Shown: piece by piece, positions 26,569 through 35,731 of the stretch
Numbering within the stretch: the first letter of the stretch is position 1
Layout: the number at the start of each line of letters is the position of its first letter
Assembly: GCF_018831085.1 (NCBI RefSeq)
Contig: NZ_JAGPNM010000001.1
Span: 310,001 to 374,000 of the forward strand
DNA: 64,000 bases
Source: Rheinheimera oceanensis
Lineage (GTDB): Bacteria > Pseudomonadota > Gammaproteobacteria > Enterobacterales > Alteromonadaceae
Direction: 5' to 3'
The notes under the pieces: generated by a model
What the model was told of the DNA's origin: nothing
Databases searched by the model: none
Seen by the model: only the letters and a program-made list of their open reading frames with translations
Program-made: the position numbers and the translations under genes

Positions 26569-29379
26569 ATGGCTTATCGCAACACGCAATTCCGCCCCAC
26601 TAAACTGGTGCGCGCGCTTACGCTGGCCGGTTTAGCTACTGTGCTTGGCACTGCTCCGGCACTGCAGGCACAGCAAGCCGAAGAGCAACCAACAGCACAG
26701 GTACAGGAACAAGACATTGAAGTTATTACCGTAACCGGTGGCTTTCGTGGCAGCCTGGCCAGTGCTTTAAACCAGAAACGTTTTGAAACCGGCTCTACCG
26801 ACACTATTAAAGCTGAAGATATTGCTGACTTCCCGGATCTTAACTTAGCAGAATCTTTACAGCGTATTCCCGGCGTAGCCATTAGCCGTGTTGCCGGCGA
26901 AGGCCGGCAGATTTCAGTGCGTGGCTTAGGCCCGGATTTTACCCGCGTACGCATTAACGGTATGGAAGCCCAATCTACCAGCGGCGGTACCGACCAGATT
27001 GGCGGCGCTAACCGTGGCCGTGGCTTTGACTTTAATACCTTCTCATCTGATTTATTCAGCGAACTGACAGTGCGTAAAACGGCCTCTGCCAACGTAGAAG
27101 AAGGCTCTTTGGGTGCCACGGTAGACCTGCGTACAGCGCGGCCATTCGACTATGACGGCTTTACCTTTGCCGCTAACGTACAGGGTGGCTATAACGATTT
27201 ATCGGAAGAAGTAGACCCTAAAGGCTCATTTTTAGTCAGCAATATTTTTGCCGACGGCAAATTTGGCGTACTGTTTTCGGCTGCGTACTCAGAGCGTAAT
27301 ATTAAAGATGAAGGTGCCAGCACAGTACGCTGGAATAATGTTAATGACTTTGGTACATACCGTGGCGACAGCCAGGCACCTGAATTACAGGAAATTAACG
27401 ATGCGTTCCGGCCACGCTTACCACGTTACGACTCTTACGAGCACAACGTAAAACGCACCGGTATGGCCGCAGCATTTGAATTCCGCCCCAGCAGTGAAAC
27501 CCGCTTTAACCTGGATATTTTGTACTCTAAAGATGATTCAACCCGCCAGGAGGCCTTTATGCAAGGTATCCTTAATGCCGGGGCTAACCGCCCAACTCTG
27601 GCTACGGCCCCCGGCAGCACTACCGGCGGCATGAATGTACTGGACTATGAAATTGATAACACTAACACCGTAACCTATGCTTCATTTGAAAATGCGCTGG
27701 TACGCAACGAGCTGCGTTACGATGAGCTGTCTACAGACTTTTTGCAATTTACCCTAAGCGGCCAGCATCAGTTAACCGATAACCTGAAAATTGATGCCAT
27801 GGTGGGTCGGGCTAAGTCTGAATTTGATAACCCGATTCAAACTACTGTGGTCATGCAAAAAGGCGGGCTGGATTTTAGCTACGACTACCGCGGCGGCAAA
27901 CGCGATAACCCTGAGTTGTTATTTGGTGCCGGTGCTTATGATGCTAATGGCTGGACTATTAACAGCCTGCGGATGCGCCCGCTGGGAGCAGAAAATACTT
28001 TTGATAATGCCGGGCTTAATCTGGAATACATCTTAAACGATAATCTGACCTTACGTGGTGGCGTACATTATAAAAAGTTTGAATTTGAAACCCGCGAAGC
28101 ACGTCTTGGCAGTGAAAACGGCTTGGTAGGTACGCCGGATTTAGCCATGCCGACAGATCTTATTACCAGCTATAACGCGGGTGTAGGTTCACAAGGTGCC
28201 TGGCTGGTACCTAACCTCAATGCGTTTGCCAATGCTTATGATATTTACAGCAATACAGGACTCTACACCGTTAGTACTGATAACCGCCGGGTGGATAACT
28301 ACTCAGCCGAAGAAAAAACCTTAGGCACTTATTTACAGCTGGCATTTGAAACAGAGGTAGGCGATACCACCATTCGCGGTGATGTTGGCGGCCGCTATGT
28401 TAAAACCGATCAGTCATCTACTGCCTGGGCAACGCTGGGTGGTACACCTGAGTTGATTACTGCCAAGCACGATTACAACGAGTTTTTACCGTCACTGAAC
28501 CTGGTGTTTGAACCGTTAGAAGATGTGATTATCCGTTTTGGCTATGCCGAAGTTATGGCCCGTGCCGGTTTAGGTAGTTTGCGCCCTAACGTGTCTGTAT
28601 CAGTATCCGGCGGCTCGCGTAGTATCAGCGGTGGTAACCCGGCACTGGAACCCACCAAAGCCAAAACCTATGACTTAGGCTTAGAGCTGTACTTTGACAA
28701 TGAATCTTTGTTAGGTGTGGCGGTATTCCGTAAAGATATCGACAGCTATGTACAGGGCCTGCGTGAAACCAAACCCTTTACCGAAACCGGCTTACCGATT
28801 CAGGCCGCCATTGATGCCTGTAATGCCGGCCCTGGTTATGGCCCGGATTGTAATGAAAACGTAGAGTGGCAAACCAATACGCCGCTAAATGGCCCAGGTG
28901 GCAACCTGTACGGCTTTGAAGTGCAATACCAGATGCCATTTAGCTTTTTACCTGAGTTCTGGGACCGTTTTGGCTTTATCGGTAACTACACTTACGTAAA
29001 AGCGCAGATGGATTACATCAATGCTGACGGTCAGATTCTGGCCACCCGCGACTTACAGGGTTTGTCAGAGTCTACCCGCAGCGCCACCCTGTACTATGAA
29101 GATGACAAATTCAGCGCCCGTGTATCACTGACTGATCGTTCTAAATATCTGACGAACGCCATCGGCCGTGATAACAACGATATGGAAGGCACCAACGCTA
29201 CCCGTAACATTGATGCGGCTATGTCTTACCAGTTAACCGATAACTGGAAAATAAGCTTTGAAGCACTTAACCTGACCGATGAAGTAGATGATCAATGGGT
29301 AGATTCAAGCGGCAACCGCTTAACCTACTACCACAGCACTGGTCGTCAGTACTACCTAGGCGCTCAGTACAAGTTCTGA
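26569..29379 (+). CDS. TonB-dependent receptor, probable pectin-oligosaccharide uptake
   Basis: A 936-residue outer-membrane receptor. A signal peptide ends near ALQAQQA, and a TonB-box-like segment EVITVTG follows. The plug domain (about 70-200) contains FPDLNLAESLQRIPGVAISR and SVRGLGPDFTRVRINGM; the rest is a 22-stranded barrel with the family's C-terminal aromatic (QYKF). It belongs to the long receptor class used for carbohydrate uptake in Alteromonadales, Caulobacter and Xanthomonas. GACGAGG precedes the ATG. Two LacI-type operators upstream and its position facing kduD argue for oligogalacturonide import. A terminator follows, so it is monocistronic. Confidence 0.93.
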   Translation: MAYRNTQFRPTKLVRALTLAGLATVLGTAPALQAQQAEEQPTAQVQEQDIEVITVTGGFRGSLASALNQKRFETGSTDTIKAEDIADFPDLNLAESLQRIPGVAISRVAGEGRQISVRGLGPDFTRVRINGMEAQSTSGGTDQIGGANRGRGFDFNTFSSDLFSELTVRKTASANVEEGSLGATVDLRTARPFDYDGFTFAANVQGGYNDLSEEVDPKGSFLVSNIFADGKFGVLFSAAYSERNIKDEGASTVRWNNVNDFGTYRGDSQAPELQEINDAFRPRLPRYDSYEHNVKRTGMAAAFEFRPSSETRFNLDILYSKDDSTRQEAFMQGILNAGANRPTLATAPGSTTGGMNVLDYEIDNTNTVTYASFENALVRNELRYDELSTDFLQFTLSGQHQLTDNLKIDAMVGRAKSEFDNPIQTTVVMQKGGLDFSYDYRGGKRDNPELLFGAGAYDANGWTINSLRMRPLGAENTFDNAGLNLEYILNDNLTLRGGVHYKKFEFETREARLGSENGLVGTPDLAMPTDLITSYNAGVGSQGAWLVPNLNAFANAYDIYSNTGLYTVSTDNRRVDNYSAEEKTLGTYLQLAFETEVGDTTIRGDVGGRYVKTDQSSTAWATLGGTPELITAKHDYNEFLPSLNLVFEPLEDVIIRFGYAEVMARAGLGSLRPNVSVSVSGGSRSISGGNPALEPTKAKTYDLGLELYFDNESLLGVAVFRKDIDSYVQGLRETKPFTETGLPIQAAIDACNAGPGYGPDCNENVEWQTNTPLNGPGGNLYGFEVQYQMPFSFLPEFWDRFGFIGNYTYVKAQMDYINADGQILATRDLQGLSESTRSATLYYEDDKFSARVSLTDRSKYLTNAIGRDNNDMEGTNATRNIDAAMSYQLTDNWKISFEALNLTDEVDDQWVDSSGNRLTYYHSTGRQYYLGAQYKF

Positions 29380-29398
29380 TAACGCCTCCGGGCACAAC

Positions 29399-29424
29399 CC
29401 GCTATGCTCCGGCATAGCGGTTTT
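29399..29424 (+). terminator. Terminator after TonB receptor gene
   Basis: Stem CCGCTATG (29399-29406) / CATAGCGG (29413-29420), loop CTCCGG, followed by TTTT. Confidence 0.8.
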
Positions 29425-29504
29425 AATTTCTCCCGCAAAACGCTGAGCCACGGAAGGCCCGTTTTACTAAGCATGGACATACAAATTGTAATAACAGGTA
29501 CCTT

Positions 29505-31976
29505 ATGGCCCGCATTCTTTTTGGCAAAACCTTGTTAAGTATCAGCATTGCTACCGTTGTCAGCGCTTGTTCGCCACAACCTTCTGCTACGGCTCCACAA
29601 TCGGTTAGCAGTAACGACAGCAGCATTGCCAACCTCAGTGTCAGTAACCCGTCCACATTTGAGCGCAAAGAGCAAAACCTGCTGCTGCCATTTACTGATC
29701 TTGGCATAACAGCAAGCCAGGCTCAGGCATTAGTGGCACTGGAAGGTGACTATGCAGTGCCGTCACAACTTATTGACCACAACGGCGATGGCAATAAAGA
29801 TAGCCTGTTATTACAGTTTGATTTTGCAGCCGTTGAGACAAAACAACTGCAGATCCTTAACGATACCGCACTGTTTAACGCCCAGCAGTTAGCCAAACGT
29901 ACTCAGGCAGAAATATCGCATAAAACCGGCGGCCAGTGGCAAGACAGCAAATACATTGGCGGTGAGTTTCAAAACGTCACCGAGCTGACTCCTCCGCCAC
30001 AGTATACCGATCATTCCGAGTGGATCCGCTACGAAGGCCCGGGCATAGAGTCAGATAAAGTCGGCTACCGTATTTATCTCGACTGGCGTAACGGCTTTGA
30101 TGTGTTTGGCAATAAAACCGGCAAGCCGGTGCTGCATCAGGTAGGGCTGGATGGTTATAAGTCGTACCATGAAATGGCCGACTGGGGTATGGACCTACTT
30201 AAAGTAGGTAAATCGCTTGGTGCCGGCGGTTTCGGCTACTGGGACGGTGAAAAGGTGCAACTGGTTTCTACGGTCAGCGGCCACACCGCCAAAGTAATTG
30301 AAAACGGCGCTTTATATTCTGCACTGCAAATTCAGTATAAAGACTGGCAAATTGCCGGCAAAACCACCAACTTAACCGCTAACCTGTCAATGACTGCCGG
30401 TAGCCGCCTGGTGCATACCCGCTTGTCTTTAACCGAGCCGCTGGACAATATTGCCATTGGTTTGGTGCGCTTACCCAACACCAAAGTGCTGCATGGTAAG
30501 TCAGAAGTTACCGGCCACAGCTGGACATATCTGGCTACCTGGGGCGAACAAACCCTGACCGGTGGTAACGATAAACTCGGCATGGCCGTTTTATATAAGC
30601 GTGGCGCCAATAAACAACTGACAGGCGATGAGAACAGCCATGTCGCAGTAATGACACCATCAGGCACCGAGCTGGAATATTACTTTCTTTCGGCCTGGGA
30701 TGGTGAACCGGGCGGTATTAAAACCGAAGCCGAGTTTGTTGAATACCTTGAACAGGAAGTAGAAAAACTTACGCTAACGCCCAGGTTGTCGCTTAAAACA
30801 GCGCTGTCTGAGCAACAAAAGGCCGCGACGTTAACTGCCGATGTTGCGTTAAACTGGAGCGAGCGTTTAGCTGCCAGCGAAATGGTACGGCAAACACCCT
30901 ACTATGCTTATGGTGGCTGGGATTACGAGCGCCAACGCCCAAGCAAATGGGAATACACTACCGGCTTACAGCTGCAAGCCTATGACGACCTGCTTAAAGT
31001 GAAACCTAATGCCCAGTGGCAGCAGGTGCTGACAGACGTTATTGACTCCTTTATTACCAGCGACGGTGATATCCGCACCTATAAACTCAGTAACCATAAT
31101 ATCGACAGTTTAAACAGCGGCAATATGCTGCTGCGCGAATACCAGCGCAACCCCAAGCCACAATATAAACAGGCACTGGATTTACTGCGCAAACAATTAG
31201 CCGAACACCCACGCACTTCTGAGGGCGCCTTCTGGCATAAACAAATTTACCCGCATCAGCTATGGCTGGACGGCGTATATATGGGCATGCCCTTTCTGGC
31301 TAATTACAGCAAAACCTTTGAGCAAGGCCATGCTTTTGACGAAGTGGTAAAAGAATTTACTATCAGCCGCGACAAACTGCGCGACCCCAACACCGGCCTG
31401 TATTACCACGCCTGGGATGAAGCCCGTAAGCAGGATTGGGCCGATAAAGACACCGGCCTGGCAAGCCAGTTCTGGGGCCGGGGTTTAGGCTGGCTGGCAA
31501 TGGCACTGGTAGATGTGCTGGAGATTATCCCTGCAGAGCAAACCGAATTACGCCAACCACTATTGGATATGACAGCAGAACTGGCCGAAGCGCTGGTAAA
31601 AGTGCAGGATGCGGATACCGGCACCTGGTATCAGATCCTGGATAAACCCAACGCACCGGGTAACTATTTAGAATCCTCTGCCAGCAGCATGTTTACTTAC
31701 TTCTTTGCTAAAGGCATAAATAATGGTTATCTGGATGCAAGCTACAAAGCCACCGCAGTAAAAGCATACCAAGGGCTGGTAAATGAATTTATTCTGGTAC
31801 ACCCGGATAACAGCATAAGCTTAGTTAATACCTGCCAGGTTGCCGGTTTGGGCTTTGGCCGCGATGGTAGCTACCACTATTATATGAGTGAGCCGGTATT
31901 TCGTAACGACGCTAAAGCCAACGGCCCCTTTATTATGGCCGGTGTGCAAATAGCCAAACTGCTTGGTACTAACTAA
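29505..31976 (+). CDS. DUF4861-GH105 fusion lipoprotein (unsaturated galacturonyl hydrolase)
   Basis: An 823-residue two-domain protein behind a lipoprotein signal (VVSAC, lipid Cys about residue 22). Residues about 85-425 resemble DUF4861 (SEWIRYEGPGIESDKVGYRIYLD and a beta-sandwich). Residues about 445-820 are an alpha/alpha-barrel of GH105, with HNIDSLNSGNML and QLWLDGVYMGMPF carrying the two conserved aspartates, and WGRGLGWLAMALVDVL. GH105 enzymes release unsaturated galacturonate from rhamnogalacturonan or oligogalacturonide ends by hydration. The product feeds KduI. The lipid anchor suggests action at a membrane face in the periplasm or on the cell surface. Confidence 0.88.
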   Translation: MARILFGKTLLSISIATVVSACSPQPSATAPQSVSSNDSSIANLSVSNPSTFERKEQNLLLPFTDLGITASQAQALVALEGDYAVPSQLIDHNGDGNKDSLLLQFDFAAVETKQLQILNDTALFNAQQLAKRTQAEISHKTGGQWQDSKYIGGEFQNVTELTPPPQYTDHSEWIRYEGPGIESDKVGYRIYLDWRNGFDVFGNKTGKPVLHQVGLDGYKSYHEMADWGMDLLKVGKSLGAGGFGYWDGEKVQLVSTVSGHTAKVIENGALYSALQIQYKDWQIAGKTTNLTANLSMTAGSRLVHTRLSLTEPLDNIAIGLVRLPNTKVLHGKSEVTGHSWTYLATWGEQTLTGGNDKLGMAVLYKRGANKQLTGDENSHVAVMTPSGTELEYYFLSAWDGEPGGIKTEAEFVEYLEQEVEKLTLTPRLSLKTALSEQQKAATLTADVALNWSERLAASEMVRQTPYYAYGGWDYERQRPSKWEYTTGLQLQAYDDLLKVKPNAQWQQVLTDVIDSFITSDGDIRTYKLSNHNIDSLNSGNMLLREYQRNPKPQYKQALDLLRKQLAEHPRTSEGAFWHKQIYPHQLWLDGVYMGMPFLANYSKTFEQGHAFDEVVKEFTISRDKLRDPNTGLYYHAWDEARKQDWADKDTGLASQFWGRGLGWLAMALVDVLEIIPAEQTELRQPLLDMTAELAEALVKVQDADTGTWYQILDKPNAPGNYLESSASSMFTYFFAKGINNGYLDASYKATAVKAYQGLVNEFILVHPDNSISLVNTCQVAGLGFGRDGSYHYYMSEPVFRNDAKANGPFIMAGVQIAKLLGTN

Positions 31977-32019
31977 GTTTCTTCTTGTGTTTAGCCGGTT
32001 TTGATGCTTCGGCACGAAC

Positions 32020-32108
32020 CGGCTTGCCCACGCTAACACGCCGTAAACCCATCCCTGGGGGCTCGACTCAGGCATCCATGCCTTCAACGGTTAGCTTAGG
32101 GCAAGTCG
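32020..32108 (-). repeat. Structured intergenic repeat, copy 6
   Basis: Outer stem CGGCTTGCCC (32020-32029) / GGGCAAGTCG (32099-32108), inner GCTAAC/GTTAGC. Hairpin 1 CCCATCCCTGGG, hairpin 2 AGGCATCCATGCCT. Closely related to copy 5, but two paired bases in the inner stem and two in hairpin 1 have changed together. It lies between the GH105 and CE8 genes; its GGA-loop strand is antisense to them. Confidence 0.8.
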
Positions 32109-32165
32109 ATTCTCGCTATGTTGCCCCGGTAATCTTGTGGTACCGGCTTTTTTGGAATCAAATAT

Positions 32166-33179
32166 ATGCAAAAAGCCTTTCCATTCTGCATCCTGTTACT
32201 GCTGTTTATCAGCACAACCAGCTTCGCCGATATAATCCGCCTGCAAGTGGCGCAAAGCGGCGATACGCCCTTTCGCAGTATTCAGCAGGCCATTAACAGC
32301 CTGCCGGACAACGATACTCAGGCCATTATTCAGATTGGCCCTGGCGTCTATACGGAAAAAATTTATCTCACCCGCAATAAAGTGGCGCTAATTGGTGCAG
32401 GTGCGGATAAAACCGAAATTCGCGTGGCAGAGCTGCGCACAAACTGGTTAAAACAGCACCCCAGCGATTGGGGCGCGGCAGTGGTAAATATCCGTGCCAG
32501 CGACATTGCATTGTTAAATATCAGTATTGTAAACAGTTATGGCGAACTAACCGGCGATAACGAGCATCAGTTTGCTGTACGTGGCTTTGAGCAGGCAACC
32601 CGTATTATTACCGCTAACTGCCGTATTATTGCCGGCGGTGCCGACACCTTAAGCCTGTGGAATAAAACCGACGGCATGTATTACCACGACAACTGCTACT
32701 TTGAAGGCCATACCGACATGGTGTGCCCGCGTGGCTGGGCGTTTTTCAGTAACAGCACTTTTGTTAATAAAAAAGCCTATGCAACGTTGTGGCATGACGG
32801 CGAATTAAACGAGCAGCAAAAAATGGTAGTGCGCGACTCGCGCTTTGACGGCGTGCCGGGCTTTATGCTGGGCCGGCGCCATTATGACGCACAGTTTTAC
32901 CTGATTAATAACCAGTACAGCCAGAATATGGCCGACAAACCGATATTCCGCCACACCTACCCAACCGAGCCAGAGCGCGACCGCGCTAACCTGTGGGGCG
33001 ACCGCTACTATTTTAGCCACAGCGATAACAAGCAGGTTATTTATCCGTGGCTTAAAGCTAATTTAGCGGCGCATCCATCACAATTATCGCCGGAGCAAAT
33101 TACTGCAAAGTGGACTTTTGCCGGCCGCTGGGATCCGGAGCAACAAGTAAAAATGCTGCTGCAACTAAATAAGGAATAA
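32166..33179 (+). CDS. Pectin methylesterase-like protein, CE8 family
   Basis: Removes methyl esters from homogalacturonan, opening it to lyases and polygalacturonase. A 337-residue beta-helix protein with signal peptide ending SFA (residue 21). The two CE8 catalytic aspartates fit GADTLSLWN and GHTDMVCPRGWAFF, although the second motif departs from the usual DFIFG, making this a divergent member. The tail contains YYFSHSDNKQ and ITAKWTFAGRWDP. It starts 189 bp after the GH105 gene and is followed after three bases by the CE12 gene, so these two form an operon. Confidence 0.85.
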   Translation: MQKAFPFCILLLLFISTTSFADIIRLQVAQSGDTPFRSIQQAINSLPDNDTQAIIQIGPGVYTEKIYLTRNKVALIGAGADKTEIRVAELRTNWLKQHPSDWGAAVVNIRASDIALLNISIVNSYGELTGDNEHQFAVRGFEQATRIITANCRIIAGGADTLSLWNKTDGMYYHDNCYFEGHTDMVCPRGWAFFSNSTFVNKKAYATLWHDGELNEQQKMVVRDSRFDGVPGFMLGRRHYDAQFYLINNQYSQNMADKPIFRHTYPTEPERDRANLWGDRYYFSHSDNKQVIYPWLKANLAAHPSQLSPEQITAKWTFAGRWDPEQQVKMLLQLNKE

Positions 33180-33182
33180 CAA

Positions 33183-33935
33183 ATGAAGTCTCTGCTGATC
33201 CTGGCTTTATGCTTTGGCCTTAGCCAGGCGCAAGCCACTGAAATAAAACCGGCAAAACTGCACCTGGTGGGCGACTCAACCATGTCGGATAAACCCAATC
33301 TGGCTTACCCCGAGCGTGGCTGGGGCCAGTTGCTGCCGCAATTTTTATTGCCACAGCTAACGGTAGTAAACCATGCCGCCAATGGCCGCAGCACGCGGCG
33401 CTTTTTGACTGAAGGCCGCTGGCAATTACTGTTAAGCGAGCTTGGCAAAGGCGATTATGTGCTGATCCAGTTTGGCCATAATGACTCAAAAGAGTCAGAC
33501 CCGGCACGTTACGCCGCTTTTGACAGTGATTATCAGACGTTCTTAACGCAGTTTATTGCCGATGTGCGTGAGCGTGGTGCCACGCCCATGCTGGCCAGCT
33601 CAATTTGCCGGCGCAACTTTGCCGAAGATGGCAGCTTAAAACGTGATTTAGCCGATTACGCCAATGCAGCTGCCAAAGTGGCCAAACAAGCAAAAGTCAG
33701 CTTTTTTGATTTACAGCAGCAAAGCTGTGATTTCTGGCAACAGCAGGGCAAAGATAACAGCCAACCGTATTTTATTCAGATACCGCCGGGGTTGTACCAA
33801 AAGTTTCCGGCAGGCACTACAGATAACACCCACCTGACACTGCAGGGCGCCAGCAAAATAGCGCAGTTTTTTGTGCAGGATTTAAAACGCCAGCAGCATC
33901 CGCTGGCGGCTTATATATATCGGGAATTATTGTAA
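33183..33935 (+). CDS. Rhamnogalacturonan acetylesterase-like SGNH hydrolase (CE12)
   Basis: Deacetylates rhamnogalacturonan so that other enzymes can reach the backbone. The 250-residue protein has a signal peptide (about 1-19) and the SGNH blocks in order: GDSTM with nucleophile Ser32, the Gly block near RGWGQLLP, NGRST, GHND and the C-terminal DNTHL Asp-His pair. These match the rhamnogalacturonan acetylesterase branch (CE12). It begins three bases after the CE8 stop and is the last gene of the pectin island before a terminator and grpE. Confidence 0.9.
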   Translation: MKSLLILALCFGLSQAQATEIKPAKLHLVGDSTMSDKPNLAYPERGWGQLLPQFLLPQLTVVNHAANGRSTRRFLTEGRWQLLLSELGKGDYVLIQFGHNDSKESDPARYAAFDSDYQTFLTQFIADVRERGATPMLASSICRRNFAEDGSLKRDLADYANAAAKVAKQAKVSFFDLQQQSCDFWQQQGKDNSQPYFIQIPPGLYQKFPAGTTDNTHLTLQGASKIAQFFVQDLKRQQHPLAAYIYRELL

Positions 33936-33936
33936 A

Positions 33937-33964
33937 AAAACCGGCATTAAAGCCGGTTTTTTTT
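33937..33964. terminator. Bidirectional terminator between CE12 gene and grpE
   Basis: Stem AAAACCGGC (33937-33945) / GCCGGTTTT (33952-33960) with T run after it and A run before it, so it can end both the island operon and the convergent hrcA-grpE transcript. Confidence 0.9.
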
Positions 33965-33978
33965 ACACCCGATAACTA

Positions 33979-34542
33979 TTAGTCCGGCGCTTTGGATACA
34001 CCTACCATTGCCGGGCGTAATAAACGGCCGTTTAGCTCGTAGCCCTTTTGCATAACAAAGGTAACGGTATTAGGCGCCACATCAGCAGATGGCTGAATGC
34101 TCATCGCCTGATGGTGCTCCGGGTTAAATGGCTGGCCTTGCGGGTCAATTTGGTTTACACCGTATTTTGCTACCGTATCCAGGAAGCTTTTCAGGGTTAG
34201 CTCAACGCCTTCAACCACCCCTTTTAACGCTTCATCCTCACGGTTGATAAAGCCCAGTGCCCGCTCCAGGTTATCTACCACCGGTAATAAGTCAGCGGCA
34301 AATTTTTCCAGGGCAAACTTGTGGGCTTTTTCTACATCCATCGTGGCACGGCGGCGCACATTTTCAGATTCAGCCTTAATACGCAGCATTAAATCCTGCT
34401 GCTCTGCCACCCGGGCGTTAGCATCAGCCAATTCGGCTTCAAGTTTGGCAATAATTGCCTGCTCACCCGACAGCTCTACTGTATCGGCATGCTCATTAGC
34501 TTGTTCTGGCGTATTGTCGTTTGGCTGGTGTTGCTCTGTCAT
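33979..34542 (-). CDS. grpE: Nucleotide exchange factor GrpE
   Basis: Releases ADP from DnaK. The 187-residue product has an acidic, flexible N-terminus, a long coiled-coil helix (about 30-90: [30 protein letters not shown]), the four-helix bundle and the C-terminal beta wing ([31 protein letters not shown]). GGGAG precedes the ATG. It follows hrcA by 30 bp and shares its sigma-32 promoter. In many relatives dnaK follows directly; here the pectin island lies between them. Confidence 0.98.
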   Translation of the reverse strand: MTEQHQPNDNTPEQANEHADTVELSGEQAIIAKLEAELADANARVAEQQDLMLRIKAESENVRRRATMDVEKAHKFALEKFAADLLPVVDNLERALGFINREDEALKGVVEGVELTLKSFLDTVAKYGVNQIDPQGQPFNPEHHQAMSIQPSADVAPNTVTFVMQKGYELNGRLLRPAMVGVSKAPD

Positions 34543-34572
34543 GTGTTACTACTCCCAAATTAAGTAGGTGTA

Positions 34573-35604
34573 TTATGGGGATACCTGGCGCCGATTCAAG
34601 TTTAAATTTAATTGCCGCGCACAGGCTTCCACTAACGGGATCAGCCGGGCGTAATTCATTCTGCGTGGCCCCAGTAAAGCAATAAAACGTTTTGGCTGTT
34701 GTTGATAACGCTGCACTATGACACTGACATTCGCCAGTTCAATAAAACCCGATTCTTTACCCAGCAATAATTTAGGCTGATCATCCTGAGTTAGGCTCTG
34801 CAACAAACGGATCAGGCCATCGGGTTGCTCCAGCATTTGCATTACCTGCTGCAGCGCAGGGTTTTGCTGGTATTCCGGCGCCAGCAATAACTGGTGCTGG
34901 CCGTATATTAACGGCTGATGCTGTTGCAGCTCATCCAGGCTTAGTTGCCCCAGTACTTTTTGCAATAGTTGCTGACACACACCGGTTTCGTTACGCACTA
35001 TGCTGCCAAGGCGTTCAATACCATCCTGCCACTGCCCGCCGCCACCCAAAGCCGCGTTTAACAAGCACAGCACTTTACTTAATGTGTTGCTGTCGATGGC
35101 ACTTTCGCAGTGCAGCACCCGGTGCAAAATATCGCCGTCTTCATCTATCACCACCAGCAGCAACCTGTCACTGGCCAGGCGCACTAAATCAATTTGCCGC
35201 ACAATACGGCCATCAGCCTTAGGCGCACTGACAATAGCGACAAAGCCGGTAAGGTTAGTCAGTAGCTGCCCGGCCTGCTGGCATAATAACGACACCGGCA
35301 ACTGCGGTGTCAGCCTGCGCTGTAACTCATTATTCCACATGCTGGTCAGCGGTTGCAGTTGCAGCATTTTATCGATAAATAAACGAATACCCGCTGTGGT
35401 GGGAATACGCCCGGCCGAGGTATGCGGCGAACGGATTAAGCCCTGTTGCTCCAACGCCATCATAGTATTACGCACCGTGGCCGAGCTAACAGCCAGTTGA
35501 GCATGATCCGCCAGCAACTTTGAAGATACAGGCTGGCCATCCAGCAGATACTGTTCAACAATCAGCTTTAAAATCAACTCAGATCGGTTCAGGGCTAACG
35601 TCAT
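34573..35604 (-). CDS. hrcA: Heat-inducible transcription repressor HrcA
   Basis: A repressor of heat-shock operons that classically binds CIRCE and depends on GroEL for activity. The 343-residue protein has an N-terminal winged helix (VSSATVRNTMMALEQQGLIRSPHTSAGRIPT), a GAF-like domain and a C-terminal segment (GPRRMNYARLIPLVEACARQL) that are diagnostic for HrcA. It is encoded first in hrcA-grpE behind a sigma-32 promoter. Only weak or half CIRCE-like sequence can be found in the window, so its targets are probably elsewhere, for example groESL. The ribosome site before the ATG is weak (GTGAGT). Confidence 0.95.
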   Translation of the reverse strand: MTLALNRSELILKLIVEQYLLDGQPVSSKLLADHAQLAVSSATVRNTMMALEQQGLIRSPHTSAGRIPTTAGIRLFIDKMLQLQPLTSMWNNELQRRLTPQLPVSLLCQQAGQLLTNLTGFVAIVSAPKADGRIVRQIDLVRLASDRLLLVVIDEDGDILHRVLHCESAIDSNTLSKVLCLLNAALGGGGQWQDGIERLGSIVRNETGVCQQLLQKVLGQLSLDELQQHQPLIYGQHQLLLAPEYQQNPALQQVMQMLEQPDGLIRLLQSLTQDDQPKLLLGKESGFIELANVSVIVQRYQQQPKRFIALLGPRRMNYARLIPLVEACARQLNLNLNRRQVSP

Positions 35605-35634
35605 GCAACATACTCACTTTATCATTGAGCTTGG

Positions 35635-35662
35635 ATATGGGGGCAATAAGCACCAATTCAAG
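35635..35662 (-). promoter_or_regulatory. Sigma-32 promoter of hrcA-grpE
   Basis: Minus-strand -35 CTTGAA (35657-35662) and -10 CCCCATAT (35635-35642) separated by 14 bases, close to the RpoH consensus and about 30 bp upstream of the hrcA ATG. Confidence 0.88.
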
Positions 35663-35731
35663 TAAAACAAGGCGCTAGTGTCCAACGCATGCTGCCGTTA
35701 TACTGCGCTAACGCATTGAAAGGAAACTGCT

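Noticed and set aside
26574-27119. 181-codon minus-strand frame inside the TonB receptor gene
   Set aside because: Shadow frame opposite the conserved plug domain; composition is not like a real protein.
35605-35634. CTCA-N9-TGAG inverted repeat before hrcA as a possible CIRCE
   Set aside because: Too few matches to TTAGCACTC-N9-GAGTGCTAA and shifted in register; kept only as a weak hint.
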